DNA of 64,000 nt from the NCBI GenBank assembly GCA_949358305.1, contig OX442314.1, positions 23,677,060 to 23,741,059 on the forward strand, read 5' to 3'. The translations under genes and the position numbers were made by a program. Positions 11,901-24,403 of this stretch are shown piece by piece (within the stretch, counting starts at the first letter, position 1; every line of letters starts with the position of its first letter). The stretch is from Strigamia acuminata (taxonomy: Eukaryota; Arthropoda; Chilopoda; Geophilomorpha; Linotaeniidae). Below the pieces are notes generated by a model, which had not been told where the DNA came from, searched no databases, and saw only the letters and a list, made by a program, of their open reading frames with translations.

Positions 11901-14900
11901 CTACTCCGAGCTTGTAATTGGTCGCTTGTGAATCAAACTTAATAGTTATAGCATTCCACAACTTTCCATAGTAAGACGAAACTTACGGCAGATATTATTG
12001 CCCAATGTAAAAGCTTTCTCTTTACATTAAGCCACATTTCCAACTGACATCAATTTATTCGTTTCTTCATCTCACATTCTTTCCTCTTCCCCATCTATTT
12101 TTTTTCGTCTTTTTATTAAAATCGATCAACACTGCAGCCGCAGGAATTTAAAGATTTTTGCATGTAATAGTATAAGCCAGTCACAAGGAAAATAACAGTT
12201 GAAAACATATCGGTTGAAAGAAAAGTTGAAAAGCATAAAGATTCATATCAAGAAATACAACATGGCGGTCGCCCCCTCCACCCATTCCCATCACTCGACG
12301 CTGCCTTGAGCAATATTTGCCTTTGCCAGCGAAAATGGAAGAGAAAACAGAAAAAAAAGTCCTTCATGTTCATCTTTGTAAAATGAAAGTGAGAGGATTA
12401 TTAGAAGATTCCCTATTGAGTTGGAAGCAAAAGTTCTCTTCCGCTTCGGCTGCCCAACGGCAACAATTTAAGCTTAAATATTTGATTTTCCTTCAATGGA
12501 GTTTCGAAAGCATAACACGAGTGTTCCGCAGACCAATGTTTCACAATTCAATAAAAATAAAAAATAAAGAGTCAAAAAAATAACATGGAAGACGACAGTT
12601 TGAATTATTCGACGTATAAAAAATATTGTTGATCAGTTTCTCAAATCTACCCATAAATTTGTTCGCTATTTATTCATTTAATGGTTTAGATTTATGCAGC
12701 ACATGCTATTTCGAAAACTTGTGTGTAAAGCCATTCAAAGCCAAAAGATTTTTATCCCCATAGGTTTAACACGAAGATAAGGTTTCAGGCCCACATTATT
12801 AGGCATCGGATGATTAAATATTGATCTATTAATAAATAATTCACATAAAAACTTCAGAATTTAAATTAGTCCACAATCGGTTATCCCAAAATTAATACGA
12901 TTATTTGGAAACGGATCAATAGGTGCATTCAAAGTTAAAATCCAAATTTGACTTATCATAACGTGAATAATTAATAATTTATATAAGTAATTTGATAAGT
13001 AGTCAATAGCAATTGAAATGATAACTTATTCCGAATAAAAAAAATATTTGGATTAACTTATCATTTCTATGATGCAAATTAGATCACATATTTCTGACTT
13101 ACACAACACTATAACCAAATCAGTCAAATTTCTTTTGAATCTATACGCAACTTATCAAATTACTTACAGGAATTATTAATAAATCAGATTATGATAAGTC
13201 AAAGTTGGATTTTAACTTTGAATGCACCTATTGGAATCATTTCTTCAAGATATCCCAAATAATTTGTATATTCGACTGAAACATCGATCAAACTCGTTTG
13301 GTTTTGCTGTCCCCAAAACTAACACATTTTATCAAAAACATTTCATTAAAAATTTATCAAATTACATCATTAAGCAATAAAAATTGCTGTAAAAACCAAA
13401 CACGACATCAATAAAACTTTACAGATAACTCGAAATGCGGCCGACAACTGTTGCTGAGCAAATCTCCCAGTTCCCCCACCTCTTTCTAAGCACAGACCAA
13501 TGCACAAATGTCTCAAAATCTATCGATCCAAATGGTTTCCAAAGTCTGTTTTTTTCTTTTTCTTTTAAAAACCACATCACAAAAAATCGAATTATTCAAT
13601 AACAAACAAAGTTAACATAATTAAGCAACTTTGTATCTATTACACAATCGCAATGTACAGTACTACTGTACTAGCACTATGCAGTCTGCATCAGATAAGC
13701 TTCAGCACATGCGAAACAAATCCCACTCCAATTAATAATTAGAAACAAAACATGCAACTTGATTAGATTTTCATAGAATCGAAATAAAGAAAAAGAAAAA
13801 AGCAACAAAAAACAACTTACATAACCCGTGAAGTAATTCTACCCGATTCGGTGCACATCAAAATCTCACATCTCATCAAATTTCCTTTGTTTATTCCCAA
13901 TTAAAATTATACCAATAAAAAAAATAATAATCAATTAATCAATTTTCTTCTTCGACACAGCGAAACCAAGCCGGTAAACATCAGGAAGTCCAACTTCTCC
14001 GAGACAATAAATAATTTATCTCAATTTCCAAGACGTTGCTGTCCCTGCGTCCACTCAAATTGAAAACGCAATCATTAAAATTGCGCGCGCACAATGCGAC
14101 CTTTGACCGACACCTCAAAACCAAGAACAAACAAACAAACATTATTGTTTAATATGTGCAAAGATAAGTGATGACGTAATAGGAACCTTTGGGATCCCTT
14201 GTGGCGCGAATGCCGGCCTGTACTGGCCTCTTTATGGTGACATTAAATGTCACTCCCCATTACTACTCCCCGGACGCCGCCATATGCGTCATCAGCGTTC
14301 GACCATGAGTTGACCCTCCGAACGAACACTAAGGGTCGTCAAAAGTCGTTATAGCGGAGATGAGGCTCGGAAATGAATCCCCTCGCTAATAAGAATGTGT
14401 ATTAAAACGATAGGGAGATTGCGCTTTTTTATAACGAGGTCGGCCCGCAATGAGATAGAACTTGCATCAGCGTTCCTTATACTCGTAAAAATGCGTTTCA
14501 ACAACCTCATTAAAACAAGTTTGTAGCTCCAAAGTCTCCTATATACTAATCAATGCGTGGAATAGGTGACATCAGGCGTTTCGCTCAAATCTCGAATATC
14601 GCAATTTTCATCAAAACAAGATTGTTTTTTTATCCTACATTAAAAAAATATCGATTTTTCCCACTTTTTGCCTAAAAATCAAACTTTTTCGTCTAAATTT
14701 TGCATTTTTCCTGCAAATAACTGCATTTGAGCACCTAAAAAGTCTCACCGGTTCAACAGAATTCATTAATCCACTACAGGACTTCGAGACATGACCAGGA
14801 ATAAAATTCATCACGTTTACACGAACTGTTTCTCGGGTTCCTTATTCCCCAGCATTTTGGATTTCTCAGTTCTAGGGACACTAGAGACACTCCCGGCACT

Positions 14901-17470
14901 AAAATAATTGTTTTTGAATATCAACAAATAAATGATGTTATTTATGGCTCGTCCAATACATGTACCAAAAAACAGTACTTTAATACTCACTTTAACGATT
15001 TTCGCATAAATTTCCCGTACCCATGTTAATCTAATGAGAGGTTGGCAATACATTTTACGACGTATAAAATTTTGCGGAAATTTTGCACAAAATTTTCTAA
15101 CACCACGATTTCTTGCACAGTGTATGTAGCAACAGCAGTAACTACTCTGCAGAGCGGCCCCACTTGGGGATACAACAAATGTGCGTGGAAGTGGAATGAG
15201 TTTTCTTAATTTTCCATGTTGAAATCCCAACTCTATATACCGTGAAACTTCTTGCGCCCACCCAATCCTCTCCTCCGCCCACAAAATTACATCCACGTTG
15301 ATGCAGTCGCGCACACAATTGATTTGGAATATCAGAAATACGGATAGGAAGTAATAAAAAAAATTGGAGAACTTCTCATAAGGATATTTCCGCGTATTTT
15401 ATTGTTATTCTTCTTCTGGACTGTTATATAAAATATTATGATGATCATTTTGCAACTATCCGTTCGTCGTTGTCTGCACTTATACGGCAGAAGCATGCGA
15501 ATCGTTTTATTACTCGCTATATTACAACATGGGATCATTTTAAACTACAGCAAAAATGATCATCAAAAACTTTCTTCATCAATATTTCATATTGAGAAAA
15601 GCTCGTGTAATAAAGGAATATAAAAAAAAAATATTTTTTTTTCTCCCGTATAATTATTTTTTATTTATTTATTTCTTAAATAAAAATAAAATTAAAAAAT
15701 TCCATAAAGGGTTAAAAGGCTTGAATCATAAATCTAACTTAACCTGCCTGTTAAGTATTTTTTTATTACAAATTTTTCTTCATTAGACCATACTTTATAT
15801 ACAAATTGCTCCTCTATATTTGGATAATGTAAGTCGGGGTCAAGATTTTCATCTAATTTTAATTATATACAGGCACTAGTTAAAATGTATTTATTTACAT
15901 CCAAAGCGATTGATTCGGGAATCAGATATGTTCCAAATTTGGGACGTAAGCGGATATCAGCAGTGCATTTTATTAAAACGGGGTGTTTAATCAACAGCCG
16001 GAAATGAGTTTGCAAATGATGTTCCAAACTCGCCGTTACAAAATGACAACTTTTTTTCTTTCTTTTCCTTTTTCAAAATTCAAAACCACAACGGAAAAAA
16101 AAAATAAAAATAAAAATAAAAATATAATTCATTTATTTGACTTATTCATTTTCAGAATTAGGCTTATTTCTTCAAATTTTTTTTTTCACCGATTAATTTA
16201 CCAATTTAAACCAAAATGAATAAATAATTTCATTTCCAAAATTTTTAAAAAACAAAAAAAAAAAAAAAATATTTCATTTTGTTGGGAATTTGACTTTTGC
16301 ACACCTTACTTAGAAACGCTAGTCAGGTAGCAGGTGTCAGCTTGAATGGGAAGAAAGAGAAACGAGTCTGGCAAAACCAACGCGTTCATTTGTTCATTTC
16401 AACGCTTGTTGTTATTCGTTTTCATACATATCATTCCCTTTTGCAACTTTCCCACCTGATCTCACTTTCGTAACGAGTTCAAAACATACTCAATTAAAAT
16501 AAAACCCTTCACCCCGCTACAACGAACCGCCCATCAACCAACCAAAAAAAAAAAAAAAAAAAAAAAAAAAGATTAATTTTCATCCATCCGTCCGCACAGG
16601 AATGTGTAGGTGGCACAAACAGACAGAAGATGATAGCGGCCCTCCTATCACACCGGTGTGTAATTAGAGCGTAGGTGGCCAGCATTCATGAATGAAAACT
16701 TCAAACCCGAGTAAAAGTATAGAACGTCATTTTGTTACACACGCGCGCCACTAAGTTCACGTTCACGCATGATTTTCGCTGCCCAATTAACCCTATTTAT
16801 AGTCCCGAGTTTGTTTTCCAGATATAAATAGATACAGAAAATTAATGCGACAGTATCACAAAATTAAAAAAATTAAAAATCGAAAATAAAAATAATTCGA
16901 TTTAAAAAAAAATAAAAATCTATGTAATGAAATCCTTCGCACAAGTAAACAAAAAATTTCCCAACTCCACAAACCAAAAACCAAAACGAGATAAACACAA
17001 ATCAACAAAAAAAAATAAATAAATAAAAATAAAAATAAAAATAAAACTCGGTTAAATTCTTTACCCGAGTTTATTTTTTATTCCTTTGTGTGCAATTGGC
17101 ACCTGTGTGATGTTACTGTAACGAGGTCTCTGATAAATAATCAGAAATCCGATCAACGTTTCTTGATAAATTCAAGAAGAAAAAAAAAATCAAACTTGAA
17201 AAATAAAATAAAATAAAAAATAAAATAAAATTTAAAATTTAAAAAAAATTTCTTTCCCCTCCTTTAAAATATGTTGGCACAAGTTAATGTTACTATAACG
17301 AGGTGGAAATTCTTACCTGCCGGTCGCTTCACTTTCCGCAGGTAACCGTTGTTCTCTTCCTTAAGCGGCGGGGGTGGCCGGTTGCGTCTCGAGGCTCCCA
17401 TCTGTACGAGCGTGCAGATGCACAGCAGCATGAGGAACAGGCGTCCGCTCACCCTGGCCTGTTCCTCCAT
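5985..17470 (-). CDS. Putative two-exon gene for a small secreted protein, possibly a processed peptide precursor
   Basis: Exon 1 (17470 down to 17317) starts at an ATG in GC-rich sequence. It encodes a charged N-terminus, a hydrophobic core LFLMLLCICTLVQMGA typical of a signal peptide, then a proline run (RPPPPL) and the basic site RKVKR. It ends in phase 1 before a GTAAGA donor. A candidate second exon (6133 down to 5985) follows a pyrimidine-poor AG acceptor in the matching phase. It reads GVEFFTDEMRNVAEASF and onward as an amphipathic, cysteine-free stretch ending in a stop. Joined, this gives about 100 residues, with a possible furin-like cleavage just before the second-exon sequence. 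The intron would be about 11 kb and further exons cannot be excluded. Exon 1 is well supported; the link to the second segment rests on phase and GC content only. I recognise no family. Confidence 0.35.
7298..7411. mobile_element. Short MITE-like element
   Basis: ATTTCTTCGATTCGAAGAT at 7298-7316 is mirrored, with a few mismatches, by ATCTTAGGATCAAAGAAAT at 7393-7411. The interior is non-coding. The phrase resembles a class of short repeats common in invertebrate genomes, but I cannot name the family. Confidence 0.45.
7434..7603. mobile_element. Tc1/mariner-pogo-like MITE with TA target duplication
   Basis: The left end CAGTCGAATCGC is preceded by TA (7432-7433), and the right end closes GGTTAGACTG followed by TA (7604-7605). 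The right half carries repeated TCGTTATAACGA-type units, which are characteristic of pogo-like ends in invertebrates. At 170 bp it has no coding capacity. Confidence 0.65.
7846..7902. repeat. Fragment of family A MITE end
   Basis: GCGCGCAGAC, then CAGTTTGATTTAGGCATC and GATACCGCGCGCAGAC, matches the right arm of the element at 388-654. Only one end is visible. Confidence 0.35.
9766..9962. mobile_element. hAT-like MITE, copy 1
   Basis: It begins CAGGAGTCGGCAAATAATTT and ends TTGCCGACCGCTG. These are short terminal inverted repeats of the CAGGGGTCGGCAA type seen in hAT elements. The interior closely matches a second copy at 34006-34217. The 8-bp flanks no longer match each other, so this copy is older or rearranged. 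Confidence 0.6.
11375..11520. mobile_element. 146-bp MITE-like element
   Basis: CACTAGCTGCATTCAAAAAC at the left end is mirrored at the right end by ATTTTTGAATGCAGCTAGTG. The arms extend to about 28 bp with mismatches. It is non-coding, and no clear target-site duplication is visible. Confidence 0.6.
12917..13233. mobile_element. 317-bp MITE-like element
   Basis: CAATAGGTGCATTCAAAGTT at the left end is mirrored at the right by AACTTTGAATGCACCTATTG. The arms are about 45 bp, continuing through AAAATCCAAATTTGACTTAT with few mismatches. The interior is AT-rich and non-coding. It shares the TGCATTCAAA phrase with the element at 11375, so the two may be related. Confidence 0.65.
14170..14460. other. 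GC-elevated non-coding block with a palindrome
   Basis: This block is richer in GC than its surroundings but has no sustained open frame. It contains the palindrome GTGACATTAAATGTCAC (about 14237-14253). It could be a conserved regulatory element or old transposon sequence. It would lie in the large intron of the putative minus-strand gene. Confidence 0.25.
17111..17304. promoter_or_regulatory. Pair of 17-bp direct repeats beside exon 1
   Basis: TGTTACTGTAACGAGGT at 17111-17127 and TGTTACTATAACGAGGT at 17288-17304 differ at one base. The core GTTAC-T-GTAAC is an inverted repeat, as expected of a dimeric protein-binding site. The second copy sits just inside the intron of the signal-peptide exon at 17317-17470. 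A shorter related string, GTAACGAGGG, lies upstream near 17657. A regulatory role is inference. Confidence 0.3.
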
Positions 17471-18009
17471 TTCTGTATTTTAAAGGGTTTCGAGCTAAGA
17501 ATGCGACACGAGCGTCTGCTGTGCAGGCGAGTGTCTCTGTATGTGTGTCTGTCAGCTCGGTCGAGCTAATTAAAGGTCGGGGCAGGATGGGTGGAGCGAT
17601 TGCTGGTGCCATACTCAGCCACGGACGCATTCGTATCGACCTATCAGCGAATTTCTTGTAACGAGGGTTTGTGACTCTTGTTGGGATTGGTTGCTACACG
17701 ACCTTGATGCTGCGGCCCTCTACGGCGGGAAATGAAATTGTACTAACTCGAAATCAAAGTGGAGAAGGAAGAAACACATGGATCTGGAATAGATAAAAAA
17801 TAACAAAAAAATTATAATAAATAATAAATAAAAAAGTAATAAATCAATAAAAAAGTTTTTTTAAGAAAAAAAAATTGAATTATATTTATAAAAAATAAAA
17901 AATGTATGTAACAATGTATTTCTACGGGGATCAGTCAAGTTTTAAATTGATTGTGTTAGAGATTTTATTGAAACTCAATTGTAAATTATTTGAACCGATT
18001 AGATTTCGT

Positions 18010-18533
18010 GCAAATCCAATAAAGTCCTTGTAAATCTAATAAAAAATCATCTAAATCTAATAAAAATATCATCCAAATCCAATACAAATTCATCTAAATC
18101 TAATAAAAATATCATCCAAATCCAATACAAATTCATCTAAATCCAATAAAGAATCATGTAACTCCAATAAAGAATCATGTAAATCCAATCAAGAATCATG
18201 TAAATCCAATAAAGAATCATGTAAATCCAATAAAGAATCATGAAAATATAATACAAATCATGTAAATTCACATAACAATTCGTCAAAATCAAAAAAATGT
18301 CAAAAAATGTAAATCTCAAAAAAAGTGGAAACTGTAAATCTAATAAAAATCGTGTAAATCTAATAAAAAATCGTGTAAATCTAATAAAAAATCGTGTAAA
18401 TCTAATAAAAAACGTGTAAATCTAATAAAAAACGTGTAAATCTAATAAAAATCGTGTAAATCTTATAAAACAACATGTAAATAAAATAAAAAATCGTGTA
18501 AATCTCATTAAACAACGTCTAAATCTAATAATA
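18010..18533. repeat. Minisatellite, about 19-bp unit
   Basis: More than 20 diverged tandem copies of a unit close to GTAAATCTAATAAAAAATC are visible. The 5' half favours CATCTAAATCTAATAAAAAT and CATGTAAATCCAATAAAGAAT variants; the 3' half favours CGTGTAAATCTAATAAAAAA. The stretch has no stable coding meaning, and the open frame across it is a by-product of the repeat. Confidence 0.85.
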
Positions 18534-18539
18534 AACATG

Positions 18540-21500
18540 GAAATCATAACAACAACTCCTACAAATTTTTTTCATAACAACATCCTCTTCAACCACCAAC
18601 GCACACAATTCAATTCCTTCCCCCGCCCCCGAACATCTTTGTTTACTTGGCAGAAAATTTCGAAATTTCTCGGTCCGAAGGAAATTCCCCCGACCATGTA
18701 TACACCCAACTTTCACAAACTTCCCTACATGTTCGCTCGCACTGCAACATCCTCGAGAGCATCGATTTTCTGTATTCCTCATTTGCAGGAATTACATATA
18801 CCAGCAGACCTCGATTTTAAAATCCCTATCAGCACAACCGGAAGTTACATTTCAATTTTAAATTTACTTCCACACAAACGCCAATTACCAGCGCAATTTT
18901 TTTTTTCGCACAATACAAAATCTTCCGGCATGTAAACTTCAATTTTTCAATTCGCACTTAAAGAAAAAAATATTCGCAACCGAAAAAAAAAATAAAATAA
19001 AAAAAATAAAAATAAAAAAAAATAAAATTGCACGAATTATCTTCAATACCATTTTACCTTCCACCATTTCCACGTTGTGAACGTAAAAGAAAAAAAAAAT
19101 ACTGCAAGTCCCCTTTGGGTTAGGCTTCCGGACCTACACTTGATGCAATGCGGACGAGTCCAACGTCGAATGTCTCCAACACTTGAATTATGTAAAAAAA
19201 AAAAAAATAAGGAAACGCAGCATCCCTAAAGTGTAACCTATGATGAAAACAAAAAAGCCAATCAGTTAATGCAACTCCAAACATAAAATTCCGAAATAAA
19301 AATATAAAAATAAAACCATCGAGGGGCCTTTGGGAGATGAAATGGGGCCCCACAAAATCAAATATGGGCCCTGTGTGAATAAAATCATCAAAAAGCATAG
19401 ATTTTCAAACATTATGCTAATTATCCGAAGGGCCCCATGCGTTGGGGCCCCCCAAACTCCAAAAAAAAATTTTTTTCAATAAAAATTTTCAAAAAAAAAA
19501 TATTTTTTGACATTTTTTCCAATCAGAGCCCCAGATAAAGGGGCCACAGACAGAAACTCGCCTCCTTCCATTGTTTTGCTTCTAACTCGAGAACCCCTGG
19601 ACTTTGGTAGCCCGTTTGGACTCTGTGCGCTGGCCACGAGGCGAAACGTAGGGGATTTCTACTTTAAGCGGGAATTAAAACACAAGTTGTGGAAAAATCA
19701 ACAAGATAATTAAGCGTCAACAGACCGGTTTAAGAAGCTTAACAAGGTCAATTGTGAAGCGCCATTTCTCAGTTTCGATTTCGAGCAATAGAACTTGGGA
19801 GTTTGAATTCATACGTATCGTTAACGTTAATTTCCCATGCGAAATTAAGGAATTATGATAGAATTGCGACACCTGGAAGGCGTTTTAACCCTATTCGGTG
19901 TCATAAAAATAATAAAAATCCTCGACGACGCTTTTGTTTATGACAGGAATAAGTACCCCGTTAAAAGCTCACCAAATTGCTTTTTGCCGATTAAGATGTG
20001 AAAGGGGTTAAACTTCTTCATTTCCCTTTCATTTTTGTCATTTTTTTCGGGTAATTTCATCGCGTATTAATGTATTATATCATCAAGTTTCTTTTTCCTT
20101 GTAGTTTGCTTCGTTTTTGTTTAGGCCTTACCGGATGAGAATTTCCATTGTTTTTTCATTTCATTTACATAATCGATCTAATCCCGCATGAAACAAATAA
20201 GTAATCAATAACGGCCCTCTTCACTCTAGATAAACAATTTGTCTGAAGAGGATCCGTAGAGATAATTTAAAAAATGCAAGGAAAGGGAAACACGACGAGG
20301 CATGTCGCGACTCGTCTATAGCTCGCCATTGGGAAGTTGCCCTCTAGTGACAAATTGATGTAAAATTTTTAAAGTTGGCTGCTAATAAAATGTGATTTGG
20401 CTTCGATGGTTCCGATTTGTCCTTCTATGACAAATATTGATGTTTTCGTTGAGATTGAAGGTCTTCAGATGAAAAAGACAAAATTAATTTGAAAGTCAAT
20501 CATCCTCATGTTTTTTAACGGAAATAAAAAATCATAAATGACAAATCCGGCAGTTACCGCCGTATTTAAATCGTAATAAATAAATTTCGAAAAATGGAAG
20601 GAAAATATAGACACATGTTGAATTTATTGTCACAATTTTTAATGAAATGTACGTTATTACGGGAGATGATATTTTCATTAAGTGCTGTCGAGATTTTCAT
20701 AAAGAAGCGCTTGTTCATTTGATGCACTTTATTGAAGAGGGAAATGTAGCGTGTGTCAAGAACAAATCATTCCCAAGCCTAATTGGGCTTAATCTCAACG
20801 TGCTGTGCTTAATTTGCTATGCAAATTATACCCACTGCTTTCTACCAACTGATAGCAAACAAGAATACTGAATTACAACATCCTAAAAAGACACGTTTTT
20901 AAAAAAATTTGCTGAAAAATAAATAAAAATAAACGAAAAAATTAAAATTCCGTTTTTTTTCATGTTTTATCTTTTCCAAAAACCCAACATCCACAACCAC
21001 CAGGTCATGAAGCGAAAATATACCTAAACTATATAGCAAATATTATCTTTCTCAAAAACTAAACTTTATGAAAATTAAAACTGCAAAATAAATGTGACGT
21101 AGAAAGAATTTAAATTTAGATTTAAATATGGGATGGGAAATTGCCCGTGCAATTTTAAAAGCGTGCAATTTATGACTATTTTAAAACAAATCAAATTTGA
21201 TACATGTGGTCTCTTCTAACTCTGTATTTATACACATGTCTAACAAATTTTCCTTTTCGATGTCTCACCTTTCGTATTTTGCATTAAAAAGTAAAATAAT
21301 ATCTCATAATGTATGCAATCTATCTACACAACACCGTTAAAAACCAAATTTACAATTCAACAACTTTTCGAACTGTACATTAACCTTTAAATGCATTACC
21401 GGTATTCAAATTGATCAAGAAATGTTCAATTCCTTTGTGCTAAGGTGAAATGCCAGTGACAGTTCTCAAGTAAACATAAAGCTGCCTTTCCACAAGTGAT

Positions 21501-24049
21501 GAATGTATTATTTGAACACAAGTATAAACAAATGAGCTAAAAGTAAAATCAAACTTGTTTTTGGGTTAGATATTTCCATCTTTCTAGATAAGGTTATTTT
21601 ATTTGCATATTTATTTTATTTGCACAAGAGCTTAAAGAAAATCAATACTCTGTACTTTAATGCACATCAAATCTTCAAGCAAAATGTAAATAAACAGATG
21701 TGGAGATATTTAAGCGTCAACACTACTAGTACATTTCTATAAATCGATATTCCACACATTAAAATAAATACGTCTAACTTATTTTTCTTTGTTCAATTCA
21801 ATTTTGCCCAAGCAACATTTCTTCTTCATATGTTTTCGTTACGTCGCTGATGGAGATAGGAAAACCCGCTAAACGGCGCCATTGGCACGGTGGTTGGCGG
21901 TTGTTGACCCTGCTTCCCATTTCAATGTCTTCCGTCTTATTCAGCGCTACCACAACACGCATTTTATTCGTTTTTCAACCGCTTGCTACACACACTAACA
22001 CAACAAATTCACCCATTTAATAAACATGAGTTTAATTTATACGTATTAAACTAAAACAACAATTCGGAACCCCCTTTAAAACTTTAATACATTATAAACA
22101 TTTGGCTCGCGTGTAAAAAAATAACGTTGTTTCTGTCTACAACACCGCAACAAGTTATTGAAAAGAAAGTTGGCTCGATCTAATCCATCATGACGATGAA
22201 TGATTTATAAGACACACCGTCATATGCCTCGTGACAAAGTATTCGCTCTAATAACATTTGTTTTGAGGAATAAGATTTCTATCGATTGGTAGTTGTCTGC
22301 AAGTGAAGCATCTCATCCCACGCAACAATGAGCTGCTGTGGTTGCTAAGATACACCCTAGTGGTGAGAAAATGGATTTGTGTGGCGCGCATCAAGGGGAA
22401 AATGATGTGACCCTGATCCGAAATGATTGGTTGATGGATGAGGACGCTGAATCATGGTGAAGACCAACATGAGCTGAATAACAAACATCACTTTTCATTT
22501 ATAATCATAGTTTGCAAAACGCGAGACTCGCCGGTCTTCTTTAACCCTTTAAAGCCCAGGTGTAGTTGCTGCACACCTGTGTCTTTAACATACGCCGCCT
22601 GAAAGCTTCACTGTTTCCACCCCTCTTTTAAAAGACAAACAATAATGGAGTCAATCACTTACACCTTGTAATTAAGGTGATTAGTCTGGCCCAGGTGTTG
22701 CTTTGATCTCCACCTTTAAAAGTTACCTAAAAACAGGTGTCGTGCCACAGCTGTATACTGAATAAATGCTAACTTTTACACTTATTTTCATATTTTTTAG
22801 ATGAAATTTTAGTTTTTCTTTTATAAATAAATGTAGAAACGTTTTTAATGTGGGTTTGCTTGCCAATTATTCATGGATTTATTCATAAGCCATTTAGTTA
22901 GACTGAAAATGTGCGGAAAGGGACAAATTGTTAGTTTGCGACGTCATGTAATGGCAACCTCCGCCCTTTCATACGCAGAAAATTGGAAATTAATAATGCA
23001 TAGAGGAGGACTTTGTTTAACGAAGCTAAGGAGGAGAAAAATGCACCGTTTCCAATTTAAATCGTCATTACCAAAGCTGTAAGAGACTATATTTGTTTTT
23101 AATCTTAGCAAGCAACACTGTACTAACCTTTGCTTGTATATTCTTCGCGTTATTCAACAGTGTGCAAAAGGGATTTTAAAGTGTTGTGTTAGTGCAACAC
23201 GCAGTACACGAAATTAGATTGCTTTTAATTAGCATCTCCCCCAACTTCCATTTTTTCTTATTGATAACTTTTTCTTAAAACGAATTTCATCTTTAATTCC
23301 AATTTTGATAATTGCTCTCCTTTGAAGCCTAATTTAAAAATATTCCTTATTTAATCTGCTTTTTAATGGAAACGGAAACTGGAAATTAACTTTCAAATTT
23401 TTTCCAAACAACTTTGCTTCTGGAGTTCTTCAAACATTTTAATTTCCAACTCACGAGCCCTTTTGAAAAAATATAAAATAAATAAATAAATAATAGATAA
23501 AGGAGACATTTTCTTCTTCTTCGCTCGCAATGACCTCATTGCTGCAACGTGCTCACCAAGCGCCATCATTCTTTCTACGGTGACAGGTGTTCGAGATGAG
23601 TGGGGGTGGGGCACGGGAGCCCACCTCGGGTGAGTGACAAGAGTCCCTAAGGAGGGTGCGGCCTGCTTTACGGCCAGCGTATCTTCTTGCACGTGCGTTT
23701 GCATCGGATGAGCGTCTTAACCTCTTCCTAAATCCTCCCCTTGAACGACCATCGGCCTCTGGCGACGGAAAACTCAAACGTTTTCATACACAATGGGATC
23801 GGCCCCTCACCACCAACAACCAAGTTTATTTTTATACGATTCTTTTATTTTTTTTAAATAAATTTTGACAGCAAAAAGCTAAAAAATCGTCACAAAAATC
23901 TTATTTTTTTCATTTTTTATTTTAAAATTTAAAAACTGGACATTTTATTGCAAAATTAGTCAAAAATTGCTTAAAAATCGATTTAAAAAATATATTTAAT
24001 TTAATCCTGACTCGGCAACTGATCAAATTTTTGAATCGAGAAGTTTAAT
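18540..24049. other. Intergenic stretch without a supported gene
   Basis: There are several open frames of 60-130 codons (for example 18537-18935 plus and 23393-23704 minus), but none shows a recognisable domain or splice context. Two GC-rich patches stand out, at 19320-19460 (GGGGCCCC-type palindromic runs, probably repeat-derived) and 23520-23800. The second contains an ATG followed by a good donor (about 23596-23630, phase 1) and could be an untranslated or first exon. Confidence 0.4.
22557..22754. promoter_or_regulatory. Cluster of CAGGTG E-boxes
   Basis: CAGGTG occurs at 22557, 22692 and 22734 and its complement CACCTG at 22574, giving four exact sites in under 190 bp. A CAGCTG E-box follows near 22749. 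Such clusters are typical targets of Snail/ZEB-type repressors or bHLH factors. Function here is inference only. Confidence 0.25.
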
Positions 24050-24403
24050 ATGTGTAATATTACGCTGAGTAAAGCAAGTACTAAATATTTGATGAAAGTG
24101 GACCCTCTTGACAAGAGTGGCACTGAAGCCATCAAGCGAGGAATGTGGCAATCAAAGAAAAACCCCAATGAGGACCCTCCATTGACCATTTACCTGGAGG
24201 GAAATCCTAAAAGACACTAAATCCTTTTCACATTCGACACAAAAGAAGTCTACTCCAAAAGGTTTCTCAGTATCTACAGAAAATTCATCGACAAAATCCC
24301 CCGCCATTTGTCTTCGAAGGTTGATGCTGACATCTGTCGGGAGAACTCCATATTTAATATTTTATTGATGGCCGTTCAAAGATTCGCGGCATTTTCTTCT
24401 TAG
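24050..24403 (+). pseudogene. Decayed coding sequence of unknown origin
   Basis: From the ATG at 24050 one frame reads protein-like sequence (VDPLDKSGTEAIKRGMWQ, then PLTIYLEGNPKRH) to a TAA at 24218-24220. The same frame then stays open for 60 more codons (FTFDTKEVYSKRFLSIYRKF and onward) to a TAG at 24401. Another protein-like frame with no ATG follows at about 24500-24720. The single in-frame stop suggests a pseudogene or dead mobile-element gene. I do not recognise the family. Confidence 0.3.

Noticed and set aside
14817-15314. Minus-strand open frame of 165 codons with a GTGAGT donor-like site
   Set aside because: The middle (about 15000-15230) looks somewhat protein-like, but there is no acceptor, domain or matching partner; the lower part is AT-driven. 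Kept out for lack of support.
18137-18319. Minus-strand open frame of 60 codons, Tyr/Ile-rich
   Set aside because: Produced by the 19-bp minisatellite.
23596-23630. ATG plus phase-1 donor as first exon of the FNDC4/5-like gene
   Set aside because: The phase fits the 28953 exon, but it encodes no signal peptide, which a type I membrane protein needs.
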